This document shows positions 43,101 through 54,931 of a stretch of DNA of 64,000 nt, one piece after another. The notes beneath the pieces were generated by a model. That model did not search any database and had not been told where the DNA came from. It worked only from the letters and a program-made list of their open reading frames with translations. The position numbers and the translations under genes were made by a program. The stretch's first letter is position 1. Each line of letters begins with the position of its first letter. This stretch comes from Piromyces finnis (taxonomy: Eukaryota; Neocallimastigomycota; Neocallimastigomycetes; Neocallimastigales; Neocallimastigaceae): the NCBI GenBank assembly GCA_002104945.1, contig MCFH01000054.1, positions 62,001 to 126,000 of the forward strand, given 5' to 3'.

Positions 43101-45971
43101 GATACTTTTAAAGGAAATCAATTTCTCTATTAAATCTATGGAACTTTTGGAACAAGCGTAATGAAGACAGGTATGGCCAGACATATCTTTAGTAGTTATA
43201 TCTACAAAAGAATACTTCAGCATCATTTGAACAACTTCATCGTGCCCTTCACGACAATGATGGATAATTGGTGTGATGGATTCTTTATTTTTAATGTTTG
43301 GATTAGGTTTATTGGGGCAACGACTTAAATGGTCTAAATGGTCCCATTCTTTACAATGATCTAATAATAATTTCATAGAGATTTCATCGGCATAAAAGAA
43401 TGCAGTATTACCTAATGGATTTTGGTAGGAACAATCGGCACCATTTTCAATTAAAAATTTAATTAATTCATAGTGACCTTCTTTACAAGCTAAAATTAAT
43501 GGGGTATCATAAGAAAAGCTAGGTTCATTTATACTTAGAAGATCAAGATATTCATTTTGGAAGCAATCTAAAAGCTTTTGTTTACTATTTTTAATGAGAA
43601 GCATTTGTGGTGTGACACGATCATGATTTTGTTTATTCATTAGAATTTTTATTATTTTTTGAGTTTCGTCTGATTCTTCGTTGGCTAGATTGTTGAGAAG
43701 AATACTACTGGTAGAACGAAGGAAACTTTCTTGATAATCCATATTTTTCTTTTTATAGTCATTTGTAGTAAGTGGAAGGGAAGATAAATACTTTATTAAT
43801 TCTTTACGATCATTTAAAATTGCTAGATGCATTGGATTATTTCCTTCATAGTTTTTGGTGTATAAGGTATGATCTTGCTCTTCAATTAAAAATTTCATCA
43901 TATCTACTCTTCCTACGGAAGCGGCTAACAAAACTAAATCATTACCTTCTTTATCCTTGGATTCAATAATATTTTCAATATGAACAATATTGGTGGATGG
44001 ATGATCTTCATTCTGTTGATTTTTATCTTTATTATTTCCTTCATCTTCTTCTTCTTCCTTTCTTTTTCCTTCATTTTTTGCTCTTTCTTTTTCTTCTTCT
44101 TCTTCGTACAATTCTTTAAATTCTTCCAATGTACCTGTTTTAAGGGTTTCCCATATATTTCTATTTCTTTTTGAAATATCAACCCATGAAGATTGAACAT
44201 TTTCTAAATAAAGAAAGACAGCTTCCAAGGTACTAAGAGCAAATCCTTGTTCTCCATGATTAACATCAATTGTCATGGAGAAATCCTTCATATAACACAA
44301 ATTGGAATTTAAATTTAAAACATTACTTCTCAATACCAGTAAAAGAACAAGTGGAATCAACTGATCAGCTGATAATACAACTTGTTCATCTTTTTTTTTT
44401 TTTTTTAAAAGATGTCATTTTAAAAAATTATTAAATAAAAAAAACAAAAAACAAAATTATATTCATTTATATATTATATATAGTTTAAAGAAATTGAAAA
44501 AGATAGTTATTGAGAAAGGGATTCTTTAGCTTTTTAGTTTAATGTTTTTTTTTTTTAAAAAAAAATAAATTATAATTTTAATTTTAATACTACCTTTTTT
44601 GTCATCAAATAAAGAATCTGTACTTAAATAAATGGGTTGAGACATTAAAATACGGATACTATTGGTAAGACATTTAATTTTTTCCATTGGAGTTCTTAAA
44701 GTGGATATTAATTTAAAATGTTTGATAGCACGATCTAAATTATCAGCTACAAGTTATAATTGCCATTATAAATATTTTTATTTTTTATAAAAAAAAAGGT
44801 TTAATTGGATTATTCGATTATTCGTATGATTAAAAATTGTGATAAAATTAACTTTATATAAATGATGCTATGGGCTATTTCATTTTCATTTAAATAATAC
44901 CTAATTCATAACTTAGACCGATTTGTGGCAAATCAATGTATTGTACAGAAGCAATTGAATTCATTAAATTGGTATCTTCTTTATTTTTTAATGAACATAT
45001 TTTGAAGAATACTATATCATATGTTTCTTCATGAACATATCTATTATGATATTTATCAATATATAATAAATTTTAAAATCATTATTATTGTCTATATATT
45101 TTACTATTATTTATTTTTACTTCATATAATAAAACATGTATATAAATCCTATTTTTTCTTTTTCTTTTATTATTAATGATTTTAATTATAATAAAAAAAA
45201 TATATACTGTTCTATTAATTTAATTAATGAATCGGTTGAGGTATTTGTTTTTTCTATTAATTCTGCTAATGCATTGGCTGAAAGACCTTCAATAATATTA
45301 CGAGTAAAATTATATAAATTTTCAATTTCTATTTTAATACTGTCGATAGTATCTAAATTTTGCATAATATTATCCATTGTCCTCTCCGTAAATACTATAG
45401 GAAGGATAGTTGTTATAGTTGTTGGTATTATATTAATTAAAAGTTCGGAAAAATAATTTCATATTAAATATAGTTATATTGGTATTAGAATAATAATAAC
45501 AACAAAAATCCATAGATACAATGATTTTAATTTTATAAAGCTTACATTTTAATGTATTCTTGTTCTCTTCCGGTAAAATACTAATAACATTTACACTTTA
45601 TATAATATAGAATTATAAATATTGGGTCAATATATTAATTTTTATTTTTAAAAAAATATAGCACTATTTTAATAAGGAATATACTTTTGAATTGATGTAT
45701 TGGAATGGTATATTTCATTATTTGAACCAAGAGTCTAGAAATAAAATTTCAAATATTTTGACATTTTTTAAAAACACTGAAATAATCATAGTCATAATAG
45801 TAGTAATAAAAATAATTTCTTTTCTTTTTTCTTTTTTTTTAAATATATATAAATTTGTACTACCTCTCTTTTAATATCTTCTAAAAAAGAATCAATAAAG
45901 TATATTGTGAAAGTTCTATAATAATATATATTGAGTTTAATATTTTTATAAATTTTAGTAAAATTATATAC

Positions 45972-46026
<55 letters not shown>

Positions 46027-46834
46027 TTTTTTATATTTTATTTTATAATAATAAAAAGAGTTTTTTTATACCTTGAATAACCTTGTGTATCATTAGTATA
46101 ATCATTTTCAAATAAAATTTGTGCAGAAGTTCTACTAGAAAATCCTAAATTTTCAAAATTGCAAATGATAATTTTATAGGGTTACCATTTCAATAACACA
46201 TTATATTTATAATAGCATTTTCTATTTATTTATCTACCTTCGCCTGTTGATATAATACTCCCATTTATTGTTACACTTTTATTATTTAATGTTTTAAATT
46301 CTGTTTCTAAAGGAGTTAATTCCAAAATGTATGAAGCTAATATTCAAACATTGTATATTTTATTGAATATAATGAATGTGTAATTCGACACACGCCCAAA
46401 CACCCAAAAATAAAATAAATAATTTGAATATTATTAAATGGTGATATTTGTATTTCATATATATATATATAATGTATTTTTTTAATATATATATATAATA
46501 GTGTTTTTCTTATATATATATATAAAAGACATTATAATAAATAAATAGAAATAAAATTTCGTTATAAATTATAATTACAAATATAATCTTCAGTAATCAA
46601 TATTTCATCCACAGGTTTAAATAATGTTTTTATTGGAAGACAAAGAATACATTCCTTTTCAAAAAGTGTTTCCAACAACTCTGAATAATCATTTTTTATT
46701 AAATTCATCATAATGTTATTTTGAACATTTTCAATGTCATTCTCATAAGCATTTTGAGTAATTTGGTTTACTGTTAAATTCTCATTTACAATACTTGGAA
46801 AGAGAAGAGAAGAAACTTTATTTATACTAGCCAT
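39859..46834 (-). CDS. VPS9-ankyrin-PX-BAR protein, Vrl1/Varp-like Rab5-family GEF
   Basis: Twenty exons, 1241 residues. CDS, high to low: 46579-46834, 46238-46336, 46072-46144, 45864-45915, 45685-45734, 45546-45580, 45208-45394, 44901-45040, 44594-44746, 42923-44389, 42504-42610, 42370-42415, 42263-42285, 41622-41840, 41272-41470, 41020-41141, 40911-40939, 40771-40807, 40341-40642, 39859-39988. VPS9 domain (about 250-420): ETYDIVFFKICSLKNKED, then LSADQLIPLVLLLVLRSNV with the catalytic-type Asp, and GFALSTLEAVFLYLENV. After a Glu/Lys-rich linker come ankyrin repeats (about 490-835; GNTPLHIAVYRNNLDMVKLL is typical). A PX-like domain follows (about 840-925; KRSLSDFLFLRQQLVFEYP). The rest is coiled coil with BAR character, ending TREIEISKSNVSEIKNAL. 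This matches yeast Vrl1 of the endosomal VINE complex. Exon 13 is only 23 nt. Confidence 0.9.
40064..40327. repeat. (CAA)n / (CAATAA)n array in Vrl1-like intron
   Basis: Pure CAA trinucleotides (about 40064-40157) grade into alternating CAA and TAA units. It fills most of the last intron (39989-40340) of the Vrl1-like gene. Poly-Leu, poly-Cys and Cys-Tyr frames over it are artefacts. Confidence 0.95.
41925..42252. repeat. (TTATTC)n hexanucleotide array in Vrl1-like intron
   Basis: About 50 nearly perfect TTATTC units; only the last few are interrupted by TTA trinucleotides. It lies wholly inside intron 13 (41841-42262), between the 23-nt exon and the exon encoding LVFEYPHACI. On the sense strand it reads (GAATAA)n. 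Confidence 0.97.
42751..42890. repeat. (TAC/TAT/TTA) trinucleotide patchwork in Vrl1-like intron
   Basis: Imperfect ACT/ATT trinucleotide blocks in the intron between the large ankyrin exon and the exon starting at 42610. Confidence 0.8.
45973..46026. repeat. (TTA)n microsatellite in Vrl1-like intron
   Basis: About 17 TTA units in the intron between the third and fourth exons of the Vrl1-like gene. Confidence 0.9.
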
Positions 46835-47549
46835 TTATTTTCTCTTTCTTTATTATTAGAAAAAATAATAATAATAATATTATTATATATATAGGAATAT
46901 TCAATTTTTTTTTTATTTGTGTTAAATATATTCGTTTTATTGTTAGTTAGAGTAGACCTACTTTTTCTTTACTTTTTTTTTTTTTTTTAATTATTTAAAG
47001 GAAAAATTTAATATAAAATGTGGATTTTACATAGGAATTAAAATTATTGCACGTGATTTAAAATTTTGAAAAAGGTTATGTTTTGTTTTGAAAGGAATAA
47101 AGCAAAAAGTCAACTAGTTATGCACACACACAAAAAAAAAAGTTAAATGATAAAAGGAAGAAGGAAAGAAACGAGATGAAGAGCAATGAAATGAAAAGAG
47201 ATGTAAGAAAATGAAATCAAAATAATTTAATATCAACTTTCTATTTTATAAATTTTATTTATTTATAATAGTAGATATGTTTATTTTTATTTACAGAAAT
47301 AATGCCTTTTTTTTTTTAAGACTATAAAAGATAATTATTATATAATTATTATTATTATTTTTTTTAAAAAAAAATCTCAAAATATAAAATCTTAGAATCT
47401 TTAAATTCAAAATTTGTGTTATTTTCTATTTTTCTTTATTACATTATTATTATTATTATTATTAAATATTGTTGTTACTAACCGCTCGTTTCATTTATAG
47501 TATGAGAGATTCCAATATTAATTATTGGTATTTGTTTTATTTTAACAAT
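46835..47549. other. Intergenic upstream of Vrl1-like gene, downstream of deoC
   Basis: AT-rich spacer with a somewhat purine-rich patch at about 47130-47220 (GAAAAGAGATG-like). It is the promoter of the Vrl1-like gene and the 3' flank of deoC. No gene was seen. Confidence 0.6.
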
Positions 47550-48404
47550 TTAATAATTCTTTAATTCATTGACTAAATTTTTGAATAAACCACTTGCTCC
47601 AATACGGAAGGTATTCTTTTGAATAGAAATTGGATTGGAAGGAATTTCTTTTGAAAGAATTTCTTGGAATAAAGCCATATATTCAGAAGCTTGTGGACAA
47701 GTTCTAACACCACCAGAAACTTTAAGTCCAACAATTTTTTGAGTATCATTGTATGTTTTAGCAATAGCTAAAAGCATTTGAGCGGCGGCATCAAGACTGG
47801 CACCTTTCTCAATTTTACCGGTGGAAGTTTTGATGAAATTAGCACCATAAGTAATGGCGTGTAATGAAGCTTGATAGACAGCTAATGGGTCTTGCATTTC
47901 ACTTAAAGCACCAGTTTCTAAAATAACTTTAAGTAATACATTTTTATTATCTTTAGCATTTTCATCATCAATTGCCCTTCTACAACTCTTAATAACATCA
48001 TTAGCGGTATTAACATCGTTGTTCATAAAAGCTTTAAAATTCCAAACAACATCAATTTCATTGGCACCATCTTGAATGGCCTTAACTGTATTATCATAAA
48101 CTTGTTTTGGTGAATCTTCACCTTTTGGGAAATTAATAACTGTAGCAATGGATATTGATGTATCTTTTAATTCTTCAGAAGCAGTTTGAACAAATGGTGG
48201 GTATACACAAACTGAAGCAGTTGGTACTGTTGATGATCTTGCTTGTTTGCATAAATTTATAATAATTTCGTCAGTGTCATTGTCATTGAGAGAAGTAAGA
48301 TCTAAAGAACCAATAGCTTGGTGACACATATCTTTTGTAATTTTTGCATTTTTTTTAGCTGTTTCAATGTAACTTTGAACCTTTTCAACGATACTTTCAA
48401 CCAT
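47550..48404 (-). CDS. deoC: Deoxyribose-phosphate aldolase (DERA), E. coli DeoC type
   Basis: Single exon, 284 residues. DERA cleaves 2-deoxy-D-ribose 5-phosphate to glyceraldehyde 3-phosphate and acetaldehyde, feeding deoxynucleoside carbon into glycolysis. The class I active site is complete: Asp118 in NEIDVVWNF, the Schiff-base Lys192 in FIKTSTGK and Lys228 in GLKVSGGVRT. LDLTSLNDNDTDE near the start and the C-terminal FRIGASGLFKNLV are typical of the longer, E. coli-type branch. The N-terminal ~25 residues are an extra helix without presequence character, so the protein is probably cytosolic. Unlike almost all neighbours the gene has no intron, which, with the bacterial-type sequence, suggests acquisition from a bacterium (inference). 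It is transcribed divergently from CWC2 with about 400 bp between starts. Confidence 0.96.
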   Translation of the reverse strand: MVESIVEKVQSYIETAKKNAKITKDMCHQAIGSLDLTSLNDNDTDEIIINLCKQARSSTVPTASVCVYPPFVQTASEELKDTSISIATVINFPKGEDSPKQVYDNTVKAIQDGANEIDVVWNFKAFMNNDVNTANDVIKSCRRAIDDENAKDNKNVLLKVILETGALSEMQDPLAVYQASLHAITYGANFIKTSTGKIEKGASLDAAAQMLLAIAKTYNDTQKIVGLKVSGGVRTCPQASEYMALFQEILSKEIPSNPISIQKNTFRIGASGLFKNLVNELKNY

Positions 48405-48800
48405 TTTCTTTCAAATTTTTTTTAAATTTTACTTTTTTTTTTTTAAAATTCAATAATATTTTTTTTTAAAAAAAAAGTCCATAAAAAATTTAAAATTCAT
48501 CTTTGAATTTAATGATTGGAGAAATTTTTTAAATTTTAGCTTTTAATTTAAAATTCAAAAAAAAAAAAAAAGGAAGAAAAATTAATTTAAATTGTGTCAT
48601 TTTTTTTTATTAAAAAAAAAGATTATTATAAATCAAATTAAAGATTTAAATTAATTATTATTGATAATCTTAAAGCGTACGATTTAATCAATCCATAAAG
48701 ACATATAAAATAAACAAAAGTAAACAATAATAAAGAAAGAAATAGTGGTATTTTTTAAAAGTAAATCCAATTTTTTTTATTATTAAAAAATTTATTAAAA
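48405..48800. promoter_or_regulatory. Shared divergent promoter interval of deoC and CWC2
   Basis: Only 396 bp separate the two start codons, so both core promoters must lie here. Alternating poly(T) and poly(A) tracts dominate. No specific factor site could be recognised. Confidence 0.5.
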
Positions 48801-51219
48801 ATGCCACCACGTTATAATAGACCAGCAAGAGTTCAAGTAAATTATTAAAGAATTATAAAAATTAATACTTTTAAGATGGAATAAACTAATATTTCTCCCT
48901 TTTATTTATTATCTTTAAATGAATTAAAATTTTTCATTGGTCATTTAAAAAGGTTGATTTCAGTACAGCAAAAAAAACAATAAATGAAATCACAGGAAAT
49001 TACAATATTTGGTATTATATAAAATAAAATCTTTATTGTTTTGAAGAAATATAAACTCATTTATAAAATTTTAAATGAAATTTCATTTTTTTAATTAACT
49101 CAATAATAATATATAATTGTTTATTTTTATTAAATCCATCAATTATTTAAATTGTAATTTCAAAAAAATTCGAATTTCAAAATTTTAAATTTAACAATGA
49201 TTCAACCACCACCACCACCACAACAACAAAAGGTATAACAGATATACAGGAGGTGATAATTACAAACACAAACCTTTAACGAGAGCAGAATATCGTTGTG
49301 ATATAGAAAGAGATTCTGGTTTAACAAAAGCAGATAATAATCCTGGTTCCTATTTTTGTATTCATTTTGCCCATGGTTGTTGTAGTAAAGGAAAGGATTG
49401 TACATATTTACATAGAGTTCCAGATGAATTAGATAGAGAAGAAACCACTAGAGATTGTTTTGGAAGAGAAAAGTTCTTGTATGTATTTTATTATTTCCCC
49501 TTTTTTTTATCTAATATTATATTAGAGTACTTATTAAACACTTTTGCAAATCTATTTTAAATTAAATTTAAATTTTTTTAATAAAAAACATATTTTATAA
49601 ATTATTATTATTAATTAATTAATAATTAGTGAAGAACGTCAAGATATGGGTGGTGGTATGTATAAAAATGAATAAAAAAGGCTATTTACTTTTATAAAAA
49701 CCTATCTATAAAACTACTTTTATTAATAATTACATTTTACATAATTAAATTTATACATAAAGTTGGTACATTTAGTAGAATTAATAAAACATTATATGTT
49801 GGTCATATTTCAACATCACCTGATAGAGAGGTATACCTAAATTAAATATAATTTTATATATATATTTTAAAAAAAAAATAGTTGAATAATATTAAAATTG
49901 TTAAAATTATTATTTTTATATTTAAAAATGATTTATAGGAAATTGTTAGAAAACATTTTGAAATATTTGGAGATGTTGAATATAGTAAGTAGTTATAAAA
50001 ATATAATAGTACATAAATTGTGAAAAGAAAAAAAAAAATCAATTTTTTGAAAATAATTATTTGTAGAAAATATGTATTTTATATTCTTCTTTATTAATAT
50101 TAATTAAAAACTTTAATTATTTTTTTTTTAATAGTTAAAATTTTAAAGGATAAAGCTGTAGCTTTTGTTCAATATAAATTAAGAAGTGTAGCAGAATTTG
50201 TAAAAGAAGCAATGTATGGTCAATCCTTAGATGCTGATGAGGTATTAAATGTACGTTGGGCTACCGAAGATCCAAATCCTCGAGTTCAACAAGAACTTCA
50301 ACGTAAAGCAGAAGAACAAGTTTTTAATGCCGTAAATGCTAATTTACCTGTCATAGGAGAATACGGTACTATTTTAAATTATGAATATGGATATCAAAAT
50401 ATGCCAGATATGTATAGTTATGAACAAGGTCAAACACAACAACAATATCAACAAATACCGTCATCTACAGAAGCAAGTGATCCATCTCAATACCCAGCCC
50501 AATATGGTGAATACTATGAAGGATATTATTCCTCTCAATATGGTGTTAATCCGGAAGTATATCAAAATAATGCCCAATATTATTCTTATGAAGGATATGA
50601 AGGACAACAATCCTATTATAGTCAACCTGTAATAACAGAAACTGTAGATAATTCAACAACATCAACAACAGAAAAAGATAAAAAAGGAATAGAAAATAAT
50701 GATAAAGGTATTTCATTTTTTTTAAAGTGATTTAATAAAATATTTTTCTGCAGTAATAAATCAAATAAACAAACAACAACACCATTTTAATGATTAATTA
50801 TTTATTTTTTTAATATATATATATATTAATTCATTAATTAAATAATAATTGAATAAAAAAAAAAAAAAAAAGAAAAAGAAAAGTCAAAAGAAAAACAAGG
50901 TATACTATCAAACGATTCCCTTAAAAATATAGCTAGTCTTATTAATAAGAGCCAAACTAAAAAGAAGAGACCTCCACCACCACCACCACCAAAGACCAAA
51001 CCATCAAGTTCTAAGGATTCAAAAGATGAAAAGAAAGAACCATCATCTGCCTCCTCCTCATCAAAATCATCAACTCCAATTTCTAATAATAAAGATGAAA
51101 AGAAAAGACCACCTCCACCTCCACCAAAAAGAAAGAATGAAGATTTAGTTGATAAGGATAAAGAATCATCTAAAGAAAGTTTAGAAGAAAGTCATAAGAA
51201 AGTTAAATTATCTGAATAA
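48801..51219 (+). CDS. CWC2: Pre-mRNA-splicing factor Cwc2 (NineTeen complex; zinc finger and RRM)
   Basis: Eight exons: 48801-48836, 48953-49011, 49233-49478, 49630-49655, 49763-49830, 49939-49984, 50135-50707, 50873-51219; 466 residues, all in phase. Cwc2 binds U6 snRNA and helps shape the spliceosome's catalytic centre. The torus/CCCH region reads HKPLTRAEYRCDIERDSG, then FCIHFAHGCCSKGKDCTYLH, with the three Cys and one His of the finger. The connector FGREKF...ERQDMGGVGTFSRINKTLYVGHI leads into the RRM, whose RNP1-like strand is KDKAVAFVQY. Then come LNVRWATEDPNP and a Tyr/Gln-rich region. The C-terminal extension has two KKRPPPPPP-type polyproline stretches in a Lys/Ser/Glu-rich tail. 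The stand-alone form, not fused as in animal RBM22, is a fungal trait. The first exon (MPPRYNRPARVQ) resembles Cwc2 N-termini. Confidence 0.95.
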
Positions 51220-52322
51220 ATTATTATCATTTAATTAAATTTGTAATTATATATGAAAAAAAAAATAATCATAATAAAAACCCCATTCTATATTAATTTA
51301 TAAATAATATATTTAAATCCCATATTAATAAAATGAATTATATTTAAAAAAAAGAAAGTTATTTTATATATATTTAATTATTCATCTTTGATAAGCAATT
51401 AAATAATTTTCTTTTCTTTTCATTACACAAGTAATTTATATATAAAGTTTTTATATGAGAATGATAATTAAACAATTAAAAAATAAAAAAGATAAAGCAA
51501 GTTTTATTATATATATAAAAAAAAAATTAATGTTACTTTACGGAAAATTAACTAAAAAATTATGTTTGATGGATAATACATTTTTATTTAATTAAAAAAA
51601 AAAATTAAAAATTATTATTTTATTATTGTCGTGGTTATTATTATTATTGAGGTGTACATTTTAATAAATACTTTTAAATTTAATGATTAATACATTTATT
51701 TTCCCTTTTAGCATAAATATAATAATTTTATTATATTTAATGCAAGGTTGTTTAATAAAAGAAAAAGAATACTTTTTTTTTATAATAAATTAAAAAAAAA
51801 TCAAGAAAATTTATAAAGTTCTTGGTAAAATGATATATGAAATATGAAATATATATATATATATATTTAAAAATAAAAAAGTTGATATATATATATTTTA
51901 TTTATTCGATATAACTTTAAAAATTTTATATTCATTATCATTCATTATTATTATTATTTTAATTTTTGATTTTAGTTTTATTTATTTATTTTTTTAAAAA
52001 TATAATAAAAAAATAAGATAAAAAAATTATATATATAATAATAATATTAATAAAAAGCAAAACAATTTAATGATGATATTATTATAGTAATTATCATTAT
52101 TTAAATAGAAATTTTAATATTTGAAAATAAAACAATATATTAAAAAAAGGAAAAGGTAAATATAAAATATAATATTTAAATGAATATAAAAATAATATAT
52201 ATAAAAAAAAAAAAAAAAAAACGAAAACTATACTAATATTATATATATATATATTAATTTTCTAAATCTATCAATAATGTCGTCGATTATTTTTTTTAAA
52301 GTATACATAAAATTATTTAATA
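51220..52322. other. Intergenic between CWC2 and ankyrin gene
   Basis: AT-rich spacer, about 1.1 kb, both flanking genes on plus. No coding sequence or RNA gene was seen; (AT)n patches occur at about 51850-51866 and 52240-52255. Confidence 0.6.
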
Positions 52323-53155
52323 ATGGAAGTAGAAAATAATAGTGAATTTAAACTACCCGATATTTGTATAAAAAAATATAAAAAAAATACAAGTAAAGAA
52401 AATAAATTAATCAATGCTGTTTCTACTGGAAACATTAAAGATGTAAATGAATCATTCTAAACTATTTTTGACTATAACTATTTATTATATATATATATAT
52501 ATAAACATTAAATATAAATAAATATATTATATATACATATAATTTTACAATATTTTAATATTTTTTTTAGATATATGATATATTATGGAATGAAAATGGT
52601 AAGCGTTATTAATAATAATAGAAAAAAGCATATTTTATACTGTTTTATTCATTTTACGAATGTCATTATAAAATAAAAGTTTCACCCCAAGTCAAAAAAG
52701 ATTTCTATGGTTCAGATTTAATCACGATTGCAACCCAAAATAATCAAAATGATCTTGTCAAATTATTTATGAAAATGAATTTAGACCCTCATAATCCAAA
52801 TAATTATGGTACAACTCCTATTCATTGGTAATATATATTATCTTTTTTTAATAAAAATGAATTAGTTGGAATATATAGTTATAATAAATTCTACAAAATT
52901 TAATTCTTTTTCATTAAAATTTAATAATAAAATGGTTATTAATAAGATTTTTTTTTAAAATTTTTATAAATGTTTTACATAATTACGATAAAAAAATATA
53001 AAGGGCTGCAAACAATGGTAATGATTCAATAATTAAGGAATTATGTAATCATGGATTAACAGTTAGAGATTTAGAAAAACGGGATCAATTTGGTTCAACT
53101 CCATTACATTTTGCCGCCATGAAAAATAATGAATCTGTTGTTCAGTTATTGGTAA

Positions 53156-53200
<45 letters not shown>

Positions 53201-54051
53201 TAAAAATTAAATATATATAATTTTTTGTTAACCCTCAGTAATTATTTAAATTATTTATATATGTTAAATATGTTATATAATAAAATATATTTAAAAAAAA
53301 GATATCTAGTGGTATAAATCCAACTGTTATTAATAATGATGGAATGAGAGCTAGTGATGTAACCACTGATATTTCTATAAAAAGATATTTAAAAGGTAAT
53401 TTTTAAATTTGAACATTACTAGAATACTTTAAAATATTATAAAATAAAATTTATTTTAATATTTTTTTTTAGATATGTATATATAAAAACTATATTAAAG
53501 TTTTATTATTATTATGATTAATTTTAAAAAAAAAATAACATTATTAATATGATTATTATTTTTATAATAAAACCTTTTAATTTCAAAAAAACAAAAAAAA
53601 ATAAAAATAAAAATGAATAGAGGAAGAAAATCGTTATATGGCTGAACATTTTAAAAAAAAAGGTAAAAGAAAGGGTAAAAAGAAAAAAGGATCTGGTAAA
53701 AGTAGAAGTTTATCTTCTTCCAAAAGTAATTCCGCACCTTCTAGAAAAGCATCCACAGTAAAACAATCCTCCATAGTAAAATCTGTATCAACGGTAAAAC
53801 CTAAAAAGAATACATCGGTATCCTCTAAAAAAAATTCTATATCAAGTGTATTACCACCAGAAATCCCATCTTATAAATCAGTGGTTGCTAGTAGATTAAG
53901 GAAACAAATATTAAATCCAACATCTTATGCTATGAAAAACTTTAATGATGATGTCATTACTCTTGATAATTCATCTAAAAGTCTTAAAGGAAGTAAAAGT
54001 AATTCACCTAAAAGTAGTACTGAAAGTATTAAACAAAAAAATTCTTTATAA
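52323..54051 (+). CDS. Small ankyrin-repeat protein with basic Ser/Lys-rich tail (ANKRD54/DHHC-ankyrin-like fold only)
   Basis: Six exons: 52323-52442, 52571-52598, 52680-52827, 53004-53151, 53302-53395, 53621-54051; 322 residues, all junctions GT-AG and in phase. Residues of about 25-175 hold four ankyrin repeats, for example DLITIATQNNQNDLVKLFM, YGTTPIHWAANNGNDSIIKE, FGSTPLHFAAMKNNESVVQL and SSGINPTVINNDGMRASDV. The C-terminal ~140 residues begin with a very basic stretch (KKKGKRKGKKKKGSGKSRS), a plausible nuclear or nucleolar localisation signal. The rest is Ser/Lys-rich, disordered and ends SIKQKNSL. No transmembrane or catalytic domain is present. The general ankyrin call is safe; the partner is unknown. 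Confidence 0.87.
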
Positions 54052-54931
54052 TTTCCTGTAGTTGAAGAAGTAAATCTGAATTTATATATATATATCTTTT
54101 TTTTTTTTAAATAAAAAAAAAAAGGTATTATTTATTTTGATAATAATAGTTTACAATATTTAATACTATCGAAAGACTATAAAGAAAATTATAATAATAG
54201 TAACATAAAAAAAAAAAAAAACTAAAGCAATAACAAACAAACAAAAAAAAATTTTTTTGAAATTTTATTATTATTATTATAATTTTCTAACAAAATGTAT
54301 AATAGATCATATCCTTCAATTGCCTTATTAATATCATTTATATTACAGTTATTATTTCAAATATTATTATTTTATAATTGTTATTATTCATGTCATTATA
54401 CTAAAATTATTTATTATTATAATTATTATTTCAAAATGCAATGTATTTTATTTTGTGATTTTAGATTATTTGATTATAAATTTAATTAATATTTTTATTT
54501 ATTATTTTATTTTTACACAAGTATTTAATATAGGTGTATATTTTTTATTATTATTTTTTTATTTATTATTTTTTTATTTATTTTTTTTTAATATACTTTT
54601 TTTGATAGTGATTTTTAATTTAAGTAATAATAATAATAAAAAGATATTATTCCTATTGATAAGTAATATTTGTATATTAAAAAAAAAAGAATGGTATACA
54701 AAGATGTTGCTTAAAGTGTTTTTATATTTAGTTTTTTAAAATATATTTTAAAATAATAATAACTATTATTATTATTATTATTATTATACATAATTACTTT
54801 TTTTTTTATTGTTTATAATGACTTTTTTTAAATATAAATTCAAACAAAAGAGTGTTTTCTTAATTTATTATTAATATTTTTTCCTTTTTTTTTTTTTAAT
54901 TTTTATGAGTTTTTTTTTTTGGTATTGAAAA
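54052..54931. other. Convergent intergenic spacer
   Basis: Between the ankyrin gene and the GH18 gene stops. Two overlapping plus-strand frames (54295-54489 and 54455-54739) are low-complexity Phe/Ile/Leu/Tyr strings typical of translated AT-rich noncoding DNA, so I did not call them. Confidence 0.65.

Noticed and set aside
54295-54739. Two plus-strand frames rich in Phe, Ile, Leu and Tyr
   Set aside because: Composition is that of translated AT-rich noncoding DNA, with no motif, no splice context and overlap of each other.
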